The position numbers and the translations under genes were made by a program. 64,000 nt of DNA from an uncultured Gammaproteobacteria bacterium (GTDB taxonomy: Bacteria; Pseudomonadota; Gammaproteobacteria; Arenicellales; UBA868), in NCBI GenBank assembly GCA_905612355.1, contig CAJQRU010000019.1, forward strand, positions 1-64,000, given 5' to 3'. Positions 20,619 through 30,156 of this stretch are shown one piece after another (within the stretch, counting starts at the first letter, position 1; every line of letters starts with the position of its first letter). The notes below the pieces were generated by a model that saw only the letters and a list, made by a program, of their open reading frames with translations, was not told where the DNA came from and did no database searches.

Positions 20619-21932
20619 TTACCGTTTTCCTTCCGGGATGAGGCCCTGCGGCGCGAATCGAAGCGCTAGTAACAGGACGAGGCCCATGGTCATCAGGCGC
20701 ATATGGGCCGCATTTTCCATTAAATGGTGACGAAGTGCACTGTCGGTGTCCATGCCTGCGGTGATCAGATCCATCAATGCAAGACCGATTGGCTCCGCTT
20801 CGATCCAGAAGAACCAGATAACGAAACCGCCGATTACGGAGCCGAGATTGTTGCCGGATCCGCCTACGATCACCATAACCCAGATGAGAAAAGTAAATCG
20901 TAGTGGTTGGTAAGATGCGGGCGTGAATTGACCATCAAGCGTTGTCAACATGGCGCCGGCTATGCCGATAACGGCGGACCCTAGGACAAACACTTGGAGA
21001 TGTCGCCAAGTGATGTCCTTCCCCATGGCACTGGCGGCGATTTCGTTATCACGAATGGCACGCATCATCCGACCCCAAGGGGATTTTAGCGCGGTCTCGG
21101 ACAACCAAAAGACGACCAGCAGTACGCTAAGGAAGAGTGCCGCATAACTCAATTTTACGACGATAGATGATGCCTCGATCACGGGTATACCGAGTCGTTC
21201 TGCCCACGTCTGAACCCATACCGCACTCTGAAGGTCTATTTCGTAAGGCACTGGTCGTGCTAATCCATTGACATTCTTGACGCCACGCGTGAGCCAATCT
21301 TCGTTTTTTAAGAAATAGATGATGATCTCGGAGATGCCGAGGGTTGCGATGGCGAGGTAATCTGATCGCAACCCGAGCGCGATTTTCCCTACTACCCAGG
21401 CGGCGCCCGCGGCGAAGGCCCCCCCGACTAGCCACGAAAATAAAATAGGAAGGCCAAATCCGCCAAGGAAGCCAGTTTTAGCCGGTTCCACCGCTTCGAT
21501 AGCCGCGATGCCAGGATCGACAGTCACCCGCATGACAGCATAGCCAGCGGCGACTACTGCGCCGGTCAACCAGTAGCGTTTTTTTCCCCAATTTGCTGTT
21601 TTAAGCCAAGTCACTACGGCTATGCCGATCGAAATGCCGCCGAAGCACAGGCCAAGTATCGTGCGGCTCCCGCCTGCTTGCCAAGCCTCCGGCACTGGCG
21701 GCACGGAGACGAGGATTGCGGCGAGGCCTCCAAGCGCTGTAAAACCCATCACGCCGGCGTTGAAGAGGCCGGCATATCCCCATTGGATGTTGACCCCAAG
21801 AGTCATGATGGCTGAAATGAGGCAGAGGTTGAGAATTGTCAACGCAACGTTCCAACTTTGTATCAGACCCACCATGATCAGTAGCATCATCATGATGCTA
21901 AACAACGACAAATGCTTTATTCGTGGGGTCAT
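20619..21932 (-). CDS. livM: branched-chain amino acid ABC transporter permease (LivM type)
   Basis: Polytopic protein; LGISEIIIYFLKNEDWLTRG, GRMMRAIRDNEIAASAMGKD, FLIWVMVIVGGSGNNLGSVIG. Confidence 0.9.
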   Translation of the reverse strand: MTPRIKHLSLFSIMMMLLIMVGLIQSWNVALTILNLCLISAIMTLGVNIQWGYAGLFNAGVMGFTALGGLAAILVSVPPVPEAWQAGGSRTILGLCFGGISIGIAVVTWLKTANWGKKRYWLTGAVVAAGYAVMRVTVDPGIAAIEAVEPAKTGFLGGFGLPILFSWLVGGAFAAGAAWVVGKIALGLRSDYLAIATLGISEIIIYFLKNEDWLTRGVKNVNGLARPVPYEIDLQSAVWVQTWAERLGIPVIEASSIVVKLSYAALFLSVLLVVFWLSETALKSPWGRMMRAIRDNEIAASAMGKDITWRHLQVFVLGSAVIGIAGAMLTTLDGQFTPASYQPLRFTFLIWVMVIVGGSGNNLGSVIGGFVIWFFWIEAEPIGLALMDLITAGMDTDSALRHHLMENAAHMRLMTMGLVLLLALRFAPQGLIPEGKR

Positions 21933-22957
21933 AACGTTCGCCCACTGAATAACCCGGTCGGTTTTATCAGGAGCACAATCACCAGGATCATAAAAGAGAC
22001 GGCAAATTTGTAGTCGGTAGATAGAAGTTGAACAAGTCCGTCGGGTGCAAACCCACTGGGTAGTAGATAGGCCAGTACTTTCTTATATGCAAACGTCACG
22101 AATAATTCAGAAAAAGCAATAACAAACCCTCCTGCAATTGCTCCAAAAGGATTGCCAATTCCGCCTACGATAGCAGAGGCAAAAATCGGTAACAGTAATT
22201 GAAGAAACGTAAATGGCTTATAACTTTTGTCCAAGCCATAGAGTGTTCCCGCGATACATGCCAGGGCGCCAGTGATGATCCAGGTAACCATGACCACACG
22301 TTCCGGGTTAATTCCTGAAAGCAGTGCCAGGTCTTCATTATCGGAATAGGCGCGCATCGATTTTCCGGCTCGAGTCTTATTAAGAAACCAGAACAGAACA
22401 CATACAATGATCACGGCAGTGACAACAGTAATGCTTTGTGAGGTTTTGATGGCAAGACCTTGATCTAAGCCTGTCATTGCCTTGAAGGTTCCAGCCTTCA
22501 AGATGAAACGGGTGCCGTCGTTAAATACCTGATCGTTCGGACCGATGATGAAGCGAATCAGGCCGCCGAGTAAGAACATTAGACCGACGGAAACGATGAG
22601 ATAAGTGACCGGCTGTGTCTTTTCTTGCCGGTAATAACGGTATACCAATCGATCAGTGACCAGGCACAGGCCAATCGTGATTGCAATGCCCACTGGGAGG
22701 GCCAATAGTGCCGTTGGCAGTGGTCCCAGGCTGATGCCCCTTGCTTGCAGCGCCCAGGTTACCAGTATCGTCGCCATCGCCCCGAACGACATAGTTTCAC
22801 CGTGGGCAAAGTTGGAAAACCGCAGTACCCCGTAAACCAGGGTGACGCCAAGTGCGCCCAGTGCCAGTTGACTCCCGTAGGCAAGGCCGGGAACGATGGC
22901 GAAGTTACTCAACAGTGCCAGTACGTTAAGAAAATCTGTCACCTGACTAGCCGCCAA
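21929..22957 (-). CDS. livH: branched-chain amino acid ABC transporter permease (LivH type)
   Basis: VYGVLRFSNFAHGETMSFGA, GKSMRAYSDNEDLALLSGINPERV, FASAIVGGIGNPFGAIAGG. Confidence 0.92.
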   Translation of the reverse strand: MAASQVTDFLNVLALLSNFAIVPGLAYGSQLALGALGVTLVYGVLRFSNFAHGETMSFGAMATILVTWALQARGISLGPLPTALLALPVGIAITIGLCLVTDRLVYRYYRQEKTQPVTYLIVSVGLMFLLGGLIRFIIGPNDQVFNDGTRFILKAGTFKAMTGLDQGLAIKTSQSITVVTAVIIVCVLFWFLNKTRAGKSMRAYSDNEDLALLSGINPERVVMVTWIITGALACIAGTLYGLDKSYKPFTFLQLLLPIFASAIVGGIGNPFGAIAGGFVIAFSELFVTFAYKKVLAYLLPSGFAPDGLVQLLSTDYKFAVSFMILVIVLLIKPTGLFSGRTL

Positions 22958-23651
22958 GAAATGCTTTACGAACGTTTGGGTTTGCCAGTAATGCGCTACC
23001 CGTATCGGTATATCGATTGCTGCCCTGTACCAGAACGTACCCCTTGTCGGCGATGCTAAGCGCTTGTTTGGCGTTTTGTTCTACCATTAGGATAGCAATG
23101 CCTGATCGGGCTATTTCAATAATCCGATCAAACAGTTCGTCCATCACGATGGGCGACACGCCGGCGGTCGGTTCATCCAACATCAAAACCTGGGGTTGGG
23201 TCATCAGTGCGCGGCCTACCGCCACCTGTTGGCGTTGTCCTCCGGAGAGTTCTCCGGCTGCTTGGCTGCGTTTTTCTTTTAGGACAGGAAAGAGGTCAAA
23301 GACCTGGGTTAGGGTATCGGAGAAATCATCCCGCCGAATAAAAGCGCCCATTTCTAGGTTCTCTTGCACTGTGAGCGAGGTAAAGACGTTGTTGTTTTGA
23401 GGAACGAAGCCCATTCCGTAACGTACTCGCTCTTGTGGTTTTAAGTGGGTGATGTCCTTGTCGCCCATCAAAACGCTTCCCTTGCGTAAAGGCAGCATAC
23501 CGAACACCGCTTTCATCGCAGTGGATTTACCAGCGCCGTTTGGGCCCACCACAACCGCGATTTCGCCTTGCTCCACGCCAATGGTGCAGGTGTGAAGGAT
23601 GTCGGAGCCTCCATAGCCTGCGGACATCTCCTTGCCAATTAGAAAACTCAT
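22947..23651 (-). CDS. livF: branched-chain amino acid ABC transporter ATP-binding protein (LivF type)
   Basis: Walker A VGPNGAGKSTAMK, signature LSGGQRQQVAVGRAL, Walker B MLDEPTAG. Confidence 0.93.
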   Translation of the reverse strand: MSFLIGKEMSAGYGGSDILHTCTIGVEQGEIAVVVGPNGAGKSTAMKAVFGMLPLRKGSVLMGDKDITHLKPQERVRYGMGFVPQNNNVFTSLTVQENLEMGAFIRRDDFSDTLTQVFDLFPVLKEKRSQAAGELSGGQRQQVAVGRALMTQPQVLMLDEPTAGVSPIVMDELFDRIIEIARSGIAILMVEQNAKQALSIADKGYVLVQGSNRYTDTGSALLANPNVRKAFLGG

Positions 23652-24427
23652 TGATGTGTGTTACGTGTTTTATGGCCGGCACCAAGATAAGACTCAATAA
23701 CGGAGTTATTGGCCATAACCTCCTGCGCGGAACCCGTCGTCAGCACTCCACCTTCGGCCATGACGATGACCGGATCACACAGCTTGCTGATGAACTCCAT
23801 GTCATGTTCGATCATGCAGAAGGTGTATCCGTGCTCCTGATTGAGTCGCAAGATGGCATCAGCAATTCTGTTGAGGAGCGTTCGGTTGACGCCGGCACCA
23901 ACTTCGTCGAGAAAGACGATCTTGGCTTGCCCCATCATGGCTCGCCCCAGTTCGAGTAGCTTTTTCTGGCCGCCGGAGAGGTTGCCTGCAAATTCGTTAG
24001 CGACTGATGTCAGTTCAAGGAAATCGATGACTTCATCTGCTTGTTGTCGGATAGCCAGTTCTTGATCGTGCACAGTCCTGGGGCGAAGCCACGTATCAAT
24101 GAGTCGTTCTCCCGGCTGGTTTGCAGGGACCATCATGAGATTTTCCTGCACCGTCAGCGTCGCAAATTCGTGGGCAATCTGAAAGGTGCGTAACAGCCCT
24201 TTAGCGAAGAGTTGGTGGGGTTTAAGGCCAGTAATCTCCTCGTTTTCCAAATAGATGTGGCCGGCGGTGGGAGGGTAGACGCCCGCAATCACATTAAACA
24301 GGGTGGTTTTGCCCGCACCATTCGGCCCGATGAGGCCGGTAATGGTGCCTTGCTCAACAGTTAGGGATACATCGTTGACTGCGTGAATGCCCCCAAACTG
24401 TTTGTGGAGGTGTTCGACAACAATCAC
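23648..24427 (-). CDS. livG: branched-chain amino acid ABC transporter ATP-binding protein (LivG type)
   Basis: Walker A IGPNGAGKTTLFNVI, LSGGQKKLLELGRAMM, FLDEVGAGVN. Confidence 0.93.
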   Translation of the reverse strand: MIVVEHLHKQFGGIHAVNDVSLTVEQGTITGLIGPNGAGKTTLFNVIAGVYPPTAGHIYLENEEITGLKPHQLFAKGLLRTFQIAHEFATLTVQENLMMVPANQPGERLIDTWLRPRTVHDQELAIRQQADEVIDFLELTSVANEFAGNLSGGQKKLLELGRAMMGQAKIVFLDEVGAGVNRTLLNRIADAILRLNQEHGYTFCMIEHDMEFISKLCDPVIVMAEGGVLTTGSAQEVMANNSVIESYLGAGHKTRNTHQ

Positions 24428-24445
24428 GGTGGCAACGTCGAAAGC

Positions 24446-24475
24446 GAAACGGCCCGGGAATACCCGGACCGTTTC
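24446..24475 (-). terminator. strong intra-operon hairpin between the binding-protein gene and livG
   Basis: Inverted repeat GAAACGGCCCGGG / CCCGGACCGTTTC (12 of 13 positions paired) with a 4-nt loop in the 58-bp gap between 24427 and 24486. Only a weak T-rich tail on the minus strand. Confidence 0.55.
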
Positions 24476-24485
24476 TTTGGGTGGG

Positions 24486-25682
24486 TTAGCGGAAACGAAC
24501 GGTTGTGTTCTTGCCGCCTTTAACGAGTATTTCTTTATAGTTGCCAGCCGATTCGCCAGCCCCGATTAATTCCACGGCAGAGGCACCAACGTAGTCAACG
24601 TCACCGCCGCCAGCAATGATCTTGAGGGCTTTGCCGAGTTCACCGGGAAAGATTTTCTGGCCCGGTGCGTTAGCAACAGACATGACCTTACCTTTAAACG
24701 CCTGGCTATCGGTTGAATTGGCCGCCTGCATAGCCATGATGATCAACGCCGCAGCGTCGTAGGATTCCGGTGCGAAGGGACCTGACTTAAAGCCCGCTGC
24801 GCTCGCCATTTTTTCAAACGTCGCTGCACCCGGACTATCCGTTCCTGGCACATCACCAATTGATCCATTTAGACCGTCACCAATGGCCGCTGGCAGACTG
24901 TCGCCAATCATGCCATCGGGCAGGTAGAACACGTCAAATGCGCCTGTGTCGAGGGATGCCTGGATGATGCCTTTACCACCTTGATCAAGATAACCCGCTA
25001 CAATCAGAATTTCTCCACCTGCCTGAGCCAATGCCGCGACTTCGGCACCGTAGTCACCTTTGCCGTCTTCATGTGAGACGTTAATCGTGACTTTTCCACC
25101 GACCTTTTTGAAGTTGGTTTCAATACTGTCAGCAAGACCTTTGCCGTAGTCATTGTTGGTGTAAGTGATTGCTGCTGATTTGTAACCTTGATCTTTTAAT
25201 ATGGCCGCGACCACCTGTCCCTGACGAGCGTCTGAGGGGGCCGTCCGGAAAAAGAGCCCGTTATCTGCAACCGTTGAGAGTGCGGGCGATGTGGCAGAGG
25301 GCGAGATCATGACAACGCCATTAGCCATGGCAACATTTTGCAGAATAGCCGTCGTGACGCCTGAACAGTCGGCACCCATAATGGCGTTGACTTTGTCAGA
25401 TGTAATCAGGCGTTCGGCCACAGCCGTTGCCGCCGCAGAATCGATGCAGGTGGAATCACCACGGACCACCTCGATTTTTGATCCGCCCATAAAGGAACCA
25501 CTGTCGTTCACTTCCGAAATCGCCAGTTCAGCCCCTGCCGCCATGGCCGGTGTCAGCGATTCAATGGGCCCGGTAAAACCTAGAATAATTCCGATCTTAA
25601 CGTCATCGGCTACGGCTGGGCCGGTAAGCAGCGTCGCCGCTGCCAAAGCCAGAAATACTTTCCTCATCAGAGTTCTCCTCAA
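24486..25682 (-). CDS. ABC transporter substrate-binding protein (Leu/Ile/Val-binding family)
   Basis: Signal peptide, then DVKIGIILGFTGPIESLTPAMAAGAELAISEVN; type I periplasmic binding fold. Start may be MRKVFLALAAATLL (25667). Confidence 0.93.
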   Translation of the reverse strand: MRRTLMRKVFLALAAATLLTGPAVADDVKIGIILGFTGPIESLTPAMAAGAELAISEVNDSGSFMGGSKIEVVRGDSTCIDSAAATAVAERLITSDKVNAIMGADCSGVTTAILQNVAMANGVVMISPSATSPALSTVADNGLFFRTAPSDARQGQVVAAILKDQGYKSAAITYTNNDYGKGLADSIETNFKKVGGKVTINVSHEDGKGDYGAEVAALAQAGGEILIVAGYLDQGGKGIIQASLDTGAFDVFYLPDGMIGDSLPAAIGDGLNGSIGDVPGTDSPGAATFEKMASAAGFKSGPFAPESYDAAALIIMAMQAANSTDSQAFKGKVMSVANAPGQKIFPGELGKALKIIAGGGDVDYVGASAVELIGAGESAGNYKEILVKGGKNTTVRFR

Positions 25683-25836
25683 AATAGAGTTTGTTCTACC
25701 CTGGCCTTCGGTTCATGTCGGTCAGTTTCGGCCGGGGAGGGGAAAATTATACACAGTGCCCGGTGGATTGGGGTAATTGAGGGGTCTGTTCGGGGCTTCT
25801 CGTGTGGAGTGTTTCGAGGAATGCGTGAAACTGGCG

Positions 25837-25925
25837 ATAGCACATAGCACATAGCACATAGCACATAGCACATAGCACATAGCACATAGCACATAGCACA
25901 TAGCACATAGCACATAGCACATAGC
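25837..25925. repeat. perfect heptanucleotide tandem repeat (ATAGCAC)n, about 12.7 copies
   Basis: Read directly: ATAGCACATAGCAC... uninterrupted over 89 bp, in the intergenic region between divergent genes. Confidence 0.98.
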
Positions 25926-26007
25926 GACAGGAGGCCAGTGTAGCGTCGAACATCCGTGCGCAGAACGGCTCGTTATAATGACGGGTGTTTCATGGCTAGA
26001 GAATGAT

Positions 26008-26877
26008 CGGATGATTGAAAAGCGTCTTTTTGGGCGGACAGGTCACTGGAGCACTGCGACCATATTCGGTGCAGCAGCCCTTAAGAACGTAAGCCAGTCG
26101 GTCGCCGATAGAACCCTGGATGTGTTGCTTGAGTATGGGGTGAATCATATTGATACCGCACCTGCCTACGGCGATTCTGAAAAACGGGTAGGCCGTTGGA
26201 TGCCGGCGCATCGCGACCTGTTCTTTTTAGCAACTAAGACGCGGCAACGAACTTACGCACAGGCTAAGGTTGAATTACATCGCTCGCTTGAGCGGCTGCG
26301 GGTAGATCAGGTAGATCTGATTCAGATGCACGCGTTGTACCATCCTGACGAATGGGATACAGCGATGGCCGACGATGGTGCGTTGCAGGCGCTGATTGAG
26401 GCGCGTGAAGAGGGTCTTGTTCGCTTTATTGGGGTTACTGGACACGGCTGGACGATTGCCGCGATGCATCGCCGTAGTCTCGAACGATTTGGTTTTGATA
26501 GTGTCTTGTTACCGTACACGCCTTCGATGCAGAAAAATGAGCGTTACTCACGTGAGTTTGAATGGTTATTGTCGACCTGTCGTGAACGGGGGGTTGCGGT
26601 TCAGACCATAAAGGCCATTGCTCGGGGTCCTTGGGCTGGAAGGGAAGAGACATACAACACCTGGTACCAGCCGTTAGACCAGCCATGGGAGATTGATCAA
26701 TCGGTTCATTGGGCGCTTGGGAGGAAAGAAATTTTCTTGAACACGGTCGGTGATGTGAATTTATTGCCGCGAGTGCTGGATGCCGCTGCGCGATATGCGA
26801 ATCAGCTGGAGTCTATTGATATAAACGAACTGCAATCTCGTGGCCGTCTTTCCTCTTTATTTGGTATTGGCACATGA
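26008..26877 (+). CDS. aldo/keto reductase family protein
   Basis: [63 protein letters not shown] opens at 25978; likely start [11 protein letters not shown]. Confidence 0.9.
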   Translation, partial: RMIEKRLFGRTGHWSTATIFGAAALKNVSQSVADRTLDVLLEYGVNHIDTAPAYGDSEKRVGRWMPAHRDLFFLATKTRQRTYAQAKVELHRSLERLRVDQVDLIQMHALYHPDEWDTAMADDGALQALIEAREEGLVRFIGVTGHGWTIAAMHRRSLERFGFDSVLLPYTPSMQKNERYSREFEWLLSTCRERGVAVQTIKAIARGPWAGREETYNTWYQPLDQPWEIDQSVHWALGRKEIFLNTVGDVNLLPRVLDAAARYANQLESIDINELQSRGRLSSLFGIGT

Positions 26878-26959
26878 CATTGATCGACCCCACAATGTAT
26901 TTGCTGATCAGTCATCTGTACTTGTGCGATCGGTTGCCCTGAATTGGTATTACACCACT

Positions 26960-27805
26960 ATGACCGACAGCCGTCTTAGGTTTCTTATTGTCGGGGCAGG
27001 ACGCGGGGGCACCAGTTTGTTGATGGGGTTGCTGGACGCGCATTCTCGACTAGAGGTTGGACTCGAACGACACACGGTTGAATGCCTCATGGGGCATGGA
27101 TTGGGGGTTCCCACGGCTGACATTCGGAAGGATCTGGCACAGGTTCGTTCAGCGCAATTTCGTGCGGCGTGTGATAACGATGCGGCGCAACATCCGGCCG
27201 TGGCGTGGGGTAACAAGATCACGACTGAACAGATCTATGGGCTCGAGGATCAGAACTTTGCTAACCCCGGCCAGGTTGATGTGCTGAAGATTTTGTTTGA
27301 AGGGTATCTTTCCGATGTCATTGTTATATTTATTCTGCGTGATGGCAGAACCTGTGTGCGGTCAAAGTTGGCCAGAACCACGCAACAATTAGCGCATGCC
27401 TGCGCGCGGTGGCGGTACTCGGTACAAGTCATGGATTACCTTGAACGTTACCATGCGAATACAGTGACGGTTCGTTATGAGGAGTTGGTTAAAAATCCAC
27501 AGACTGTATTGCGGAATCTTTGCGATGTCTTAGATGTTGAGTTTGAACCCAATATGCTGGTCGGGGTAGCGAATGAGAAGTTACCGGATGAATATCGAAG
27601 TGATCGCATTTCAAAGGCGAGCTTATCCTTCGCGGGTGCGCCGGTGCTGGCGTTTCCGTTGTTGATGGATGAACTGCGTCGTCTCGGGTATATCAGTCCC
27701 GCGCGTTTCTGGATGGGGCGACTCACCTACAGCCGTTGGAGTCCGTTACTGTTCTTGGTGGTAGGCGCTATTGCGGTGATGAGCGTGCAGTCTTTTCTAG
27801 GTTAG
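26960..27805 (+). CDS. sulfotransferase-family protein with C-terminal hydrophobic segment
   Basis: 5'-PSB-loop-like FLIVGAGRGGTSLLMGLLDAHSRLEVGLE and VTVRYEELVKNPQTVLRNLCDVLDVEF. C-terminal LLFLVVGAIAVMSVQSFL. Confidence 0.8.
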   Translation: MTDSRLRFLIVGAGRGGTSLLMGLLDAHSRLEVGLERHTVECLMGHGLGVPTADIRKDLAQVRSAQFRAACDNDAAQHPAVAWGNKITTEQIYGLEDQNFANPGQVDVLKILFEGYLSDVIVIFILRDGRTCVRSKLARTTQQLAHACARWRYSVQVMDYLERYHANTVTVRYEELVKNPQTVLRNLCDVLDVEFEPNMLVGVANEKLPDEYRSDRISKASLSFAGAPVLAFPLLMDELRRLGYISPARFWMGRLTYSRWSPLLFLVVGAIAVMSVQSFLG

Positions 27806-28185
27806 TGATCGACCGGGACAGGAAGTTCTGTGTAGAAACAGCTCTTGAAGCCGTGACCACAGATGGGAAAGTCGGCCGTGGTTTCGAACAATACAGTGTC
27901 ATTGTCGCAATCGACTTTAACTCGACAAATAGCCACGAACTGGCCATCGTCTTCTCCCATGATCCAGACGCGATTTAGCGTCCGTCGATACAAGGTGAGG
28001 ATGCCGGTTTTACAAGAAATTTCCCATGCCTGCTGATTAAGGAATCCCACCATCAAGACTTCGTGGGTATAAGCGTGCTGGAGAACAAAAGGAGCCAGGC
28101 CACCCATCTTGTCAAAATCTAACTCACTTGGTGTGAAGTGGTGGGTGCCTGTTGGCACCGAGTATTGCGGATTGTGATTAGTCAT
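27802..28185 (-). CDS. phosphoribosyl-AMP cyclohydrolase (HisI)-like protein, divergent
   Basis: VDCDNDTVLFETT...ICGHGFKSCFY aligns by eye with the HisI metal-binding region (DCDxD ... C ... SCF). No other his genes are nearby. Confidence 0.75.
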   Translation of the reverse strand: MTNHNPQYSVPTGTHHFTPSELDFDKMGGLAPFVLQHAYTHEVLMVGFLNQQAWEISCKTGILTLYRRTLNRVWIMGEDDGQFVAICRVKVDCDNDTVLFETTADFPICGHGFKSCFYTELPVPVDH

Positions 28186-28227
28186 TTGAGGTGGTCAAAG
28201 AAAATTAGCGAAGATAGTGTTTGTTTT

Positions 28228-28944
28228 TCAGGCAAAACGATTCATCTCGTTAGCCAGAGTTTGGGTCGCCGCATGAGGATCACTCGCGGCGCAGATACGA
28301 CGACCGATGATCGCCCGCCGTGTCGCAATACCCTGGGCGGCCTGGAAGGACTCTGTGATGGAGCCGCCCAGTGGGCCGATTCCGGTGACGTAAAGCACGG
28401 GTTCAATGACGTGTGTAAGCAACCATTCGCTGCGTCGTTGGATATTCTCAGGTTCATTAGCCGGGAGGACAAAATGTGTTGCTCCGAGCTCTGCAGCAAG
28501 CGCCATGATGCGATCGACGGTATCGTCAGCCAGATAGCCCCCGCCGCTGATGGCGTAGTCGGGTATTGGGATATGACCGCCAACGACCGGGTCGAGGCCA
28601 GCGTTTAGGCTGTGGGTAACAAACTCCCGCACCGCGGTAGGGCCTGCGACTGGGAAGAGTATGAGTCCGCTGACCCCAGTTTGTTCGCAGATTCGAACAA
28701 ATCCGCCGGCGCTGTCGGGCATGTCTGCTCCGGCTTTTTGGTGATCATAGATGACGGGCTTTTCGGTGAACTCCCGAATGGCTTTAACGGCATTAAAAAG
28801 GCCGATATGAAGCACTGCGTGCATGCCCAGTTTGTATTCGACGACTTCGTCGATGTCACAGGTGGCGTCGACGACACGTTTCAGATCATCGAGCGTCTCT
28901 AGATCGAGTGCGGGTACCAGTCCGAGCGACTGCATAGATTTCAT
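28228..28944 (-). CDS. orotidine 5'-phosphate decarboxylase / HUMPS-family protein
   Basis: LVPALDLETLDDL, EYKLGMHAVL, PVIYDHQKAGADMPD (Lys/Asp catalytic region), YVTGIGPLGG, RRAIIGRRI. Beta/alpha barrel OMPDC-like. Confidence 0.72.
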   Translation of the reverse strand: MKSMQSLGLVPALDLETLDDLKRVVDATCDIDEVVEYKLGMHAVLHIGLFNAVKAIREFTEKPVIYDHQKAGADMPDSAGGFVRICEQTGVSGLILFPVAGPTAVREFVTHSLNAGLDPVVGGHIPIPDYAISGGGYLADDTVDRIMALAAELGATHFVLPANEPENIQRRSEWLLTHVIEPVLYVTGIGPLGGSITESFQAAQGIATRRAIIGRRICAASDPHAATQTLANEMNRFA

Positions 28945-29029
28945 CCTGATTGATGTAATAGATTGGACTGTGCCTGCCTCGTGTGGTGATTTTCAACCAC
29001 GATGTTATTGGGGAAGGGGCTCAAAGCCA

Positions 29030-29709
29030 CTATCCATTGCCCGCAGTCGATAGCGGATGACAGATATCGCGCAACAGTCGTTGATTCGGTTCGATGAGTT
29101 CACCCGCCCGAATCACCTAGGCCGGAATCAGTCGTTGGTCCACGGTTAAGGTTTCTGCTTGCCCGTCTGACAGCATCCATGGCCCCTGTTCGCAATTGAG
29201 TATCGTAATGTCGGCACGGGAGCCAACCGCCAGTGTGCCGATTTCATTCTCTTCGCGAATCAGTTGGGCGGGGTGATAGGTGGTTCGTGCAATCACGTCT
29301 TCTAAAGTCATGCCAAGGCCCCATAGACGGGTCATTACGCCACAAAGGCTGTAATCAAGTTTGCTGTCGTCATGGTAGCCGTTGAAATCTGCGTGTACAT
29401 CGCTACTGATAGTGTGGGGAAGAATCCCCGCTGCCAGCATGCGCGATGCAATGGCATAGCTGAAGTTCAGTCCATACCCGATATCAAAGTGGATACCTTT
29501 CTCGAGGGCTTCGAACACCGCCGGTGGAATAGATTGACTTTGGCCCATGATCCCATCGGGCATCGCGCTGTAAACATGGGCTAAGGTGTCGCCGGGGCGC
29601 AGCAGTGAAACGGCTTGTTTTAGTACGGTCTCGGCGCCTGGCCGTGTCCCTTAAACCCGGACAAGGGGTCGATCAACAGATCGCCGGTAATCAGGAGATC
29701 ACAGTCCAC
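29030..29709 (-). pseudogene. decayed amidohydrolase/deacetylase (dihydroorotase-like) gene
   Basis: N-terminal fragment VDCDLLITGDLLIDPLSGFKGHGQ (frame 1) joins GAETVLKQAVSLLRPGDTLAHVYSAMPDGIMGQ...RADITILNCE...TLTVDQRLIPA (frame 2) with the middle missing. After an in-frame TAG (29117-29119) the frame continues VIRAGELIEPNQRLL. Confidence 0.8.
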
Positions 29710-29804
29710 AATCAGAAATGGTCGGATCAATAGTAATGGGGCCCAGCGGACAACCTACCATAAGGGTGAATGCAATATACAAAGCAATTTTGCCGCGTTC
29801 GTTG

Positions 29805-30155
29805 TTACGGGCATATCGGGATTTCACCTGGAAACGCATGCTGGTGGTTGTGGTCCACTGGAATGGGGATAACCCGGATAATGGCCGTCATGGGCAGTGT
29901 GTCATAAAGGTGCGGAAACAGGGCACCGTCTCTCGCTGGTTCCCAGGTGATGGACAAATGAGTAGCATCCACAGTGACTAAGACTAAATCGCGTTGCCCG
30001 ACAAAATGACGAGCAGCCGTCTGCGCAACTTGTTCGGCAGTAGAGAAGTGAATGTAGCCATCGATGAGGTCGATGCCCCATCCTTCAAAATTACCGCGTG
30101 TTGTGGCTTTTTTCCAAATTGATGCGGGACAGATTTTGTAGATGAGGTTAACCAT
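29805..30155 (-). CDS. DUF952 domain-containing protein
   Basis: MVNLIYKICPASIWKKATTRGNFEGWGIDLIDGYIHFSTAEQV; DUF952 signature GYIHFST. Confidence 0.85.
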   Translation of the reverse strand: MVNLIYKICPASIWKKATTRGNFEGWGIDLIDGYIHFSTAEQVAQTAARHFVGQRDLVLVTVDATHLSITWEPARDGALFPHLYDTLPMTAIIRVIPIPVDHNHQHAFPGEIPICP

Positions 30156-30156
30156 G

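Noticed and set aside
25837-25925. Possible CRISPR-like array
   Set aside because: The unit is 7 bp, contiguous, with no spacers and no cas genes nearby.
25679-25953. Three overlapping minus-strand ORFs with MCYVLCA/CYVLCAM repeats
   Set aside because: They are the three-frame translation of the 7-bp repeat, which has no stop on that strand. No RBS or conserved domain; not a protein repeat.
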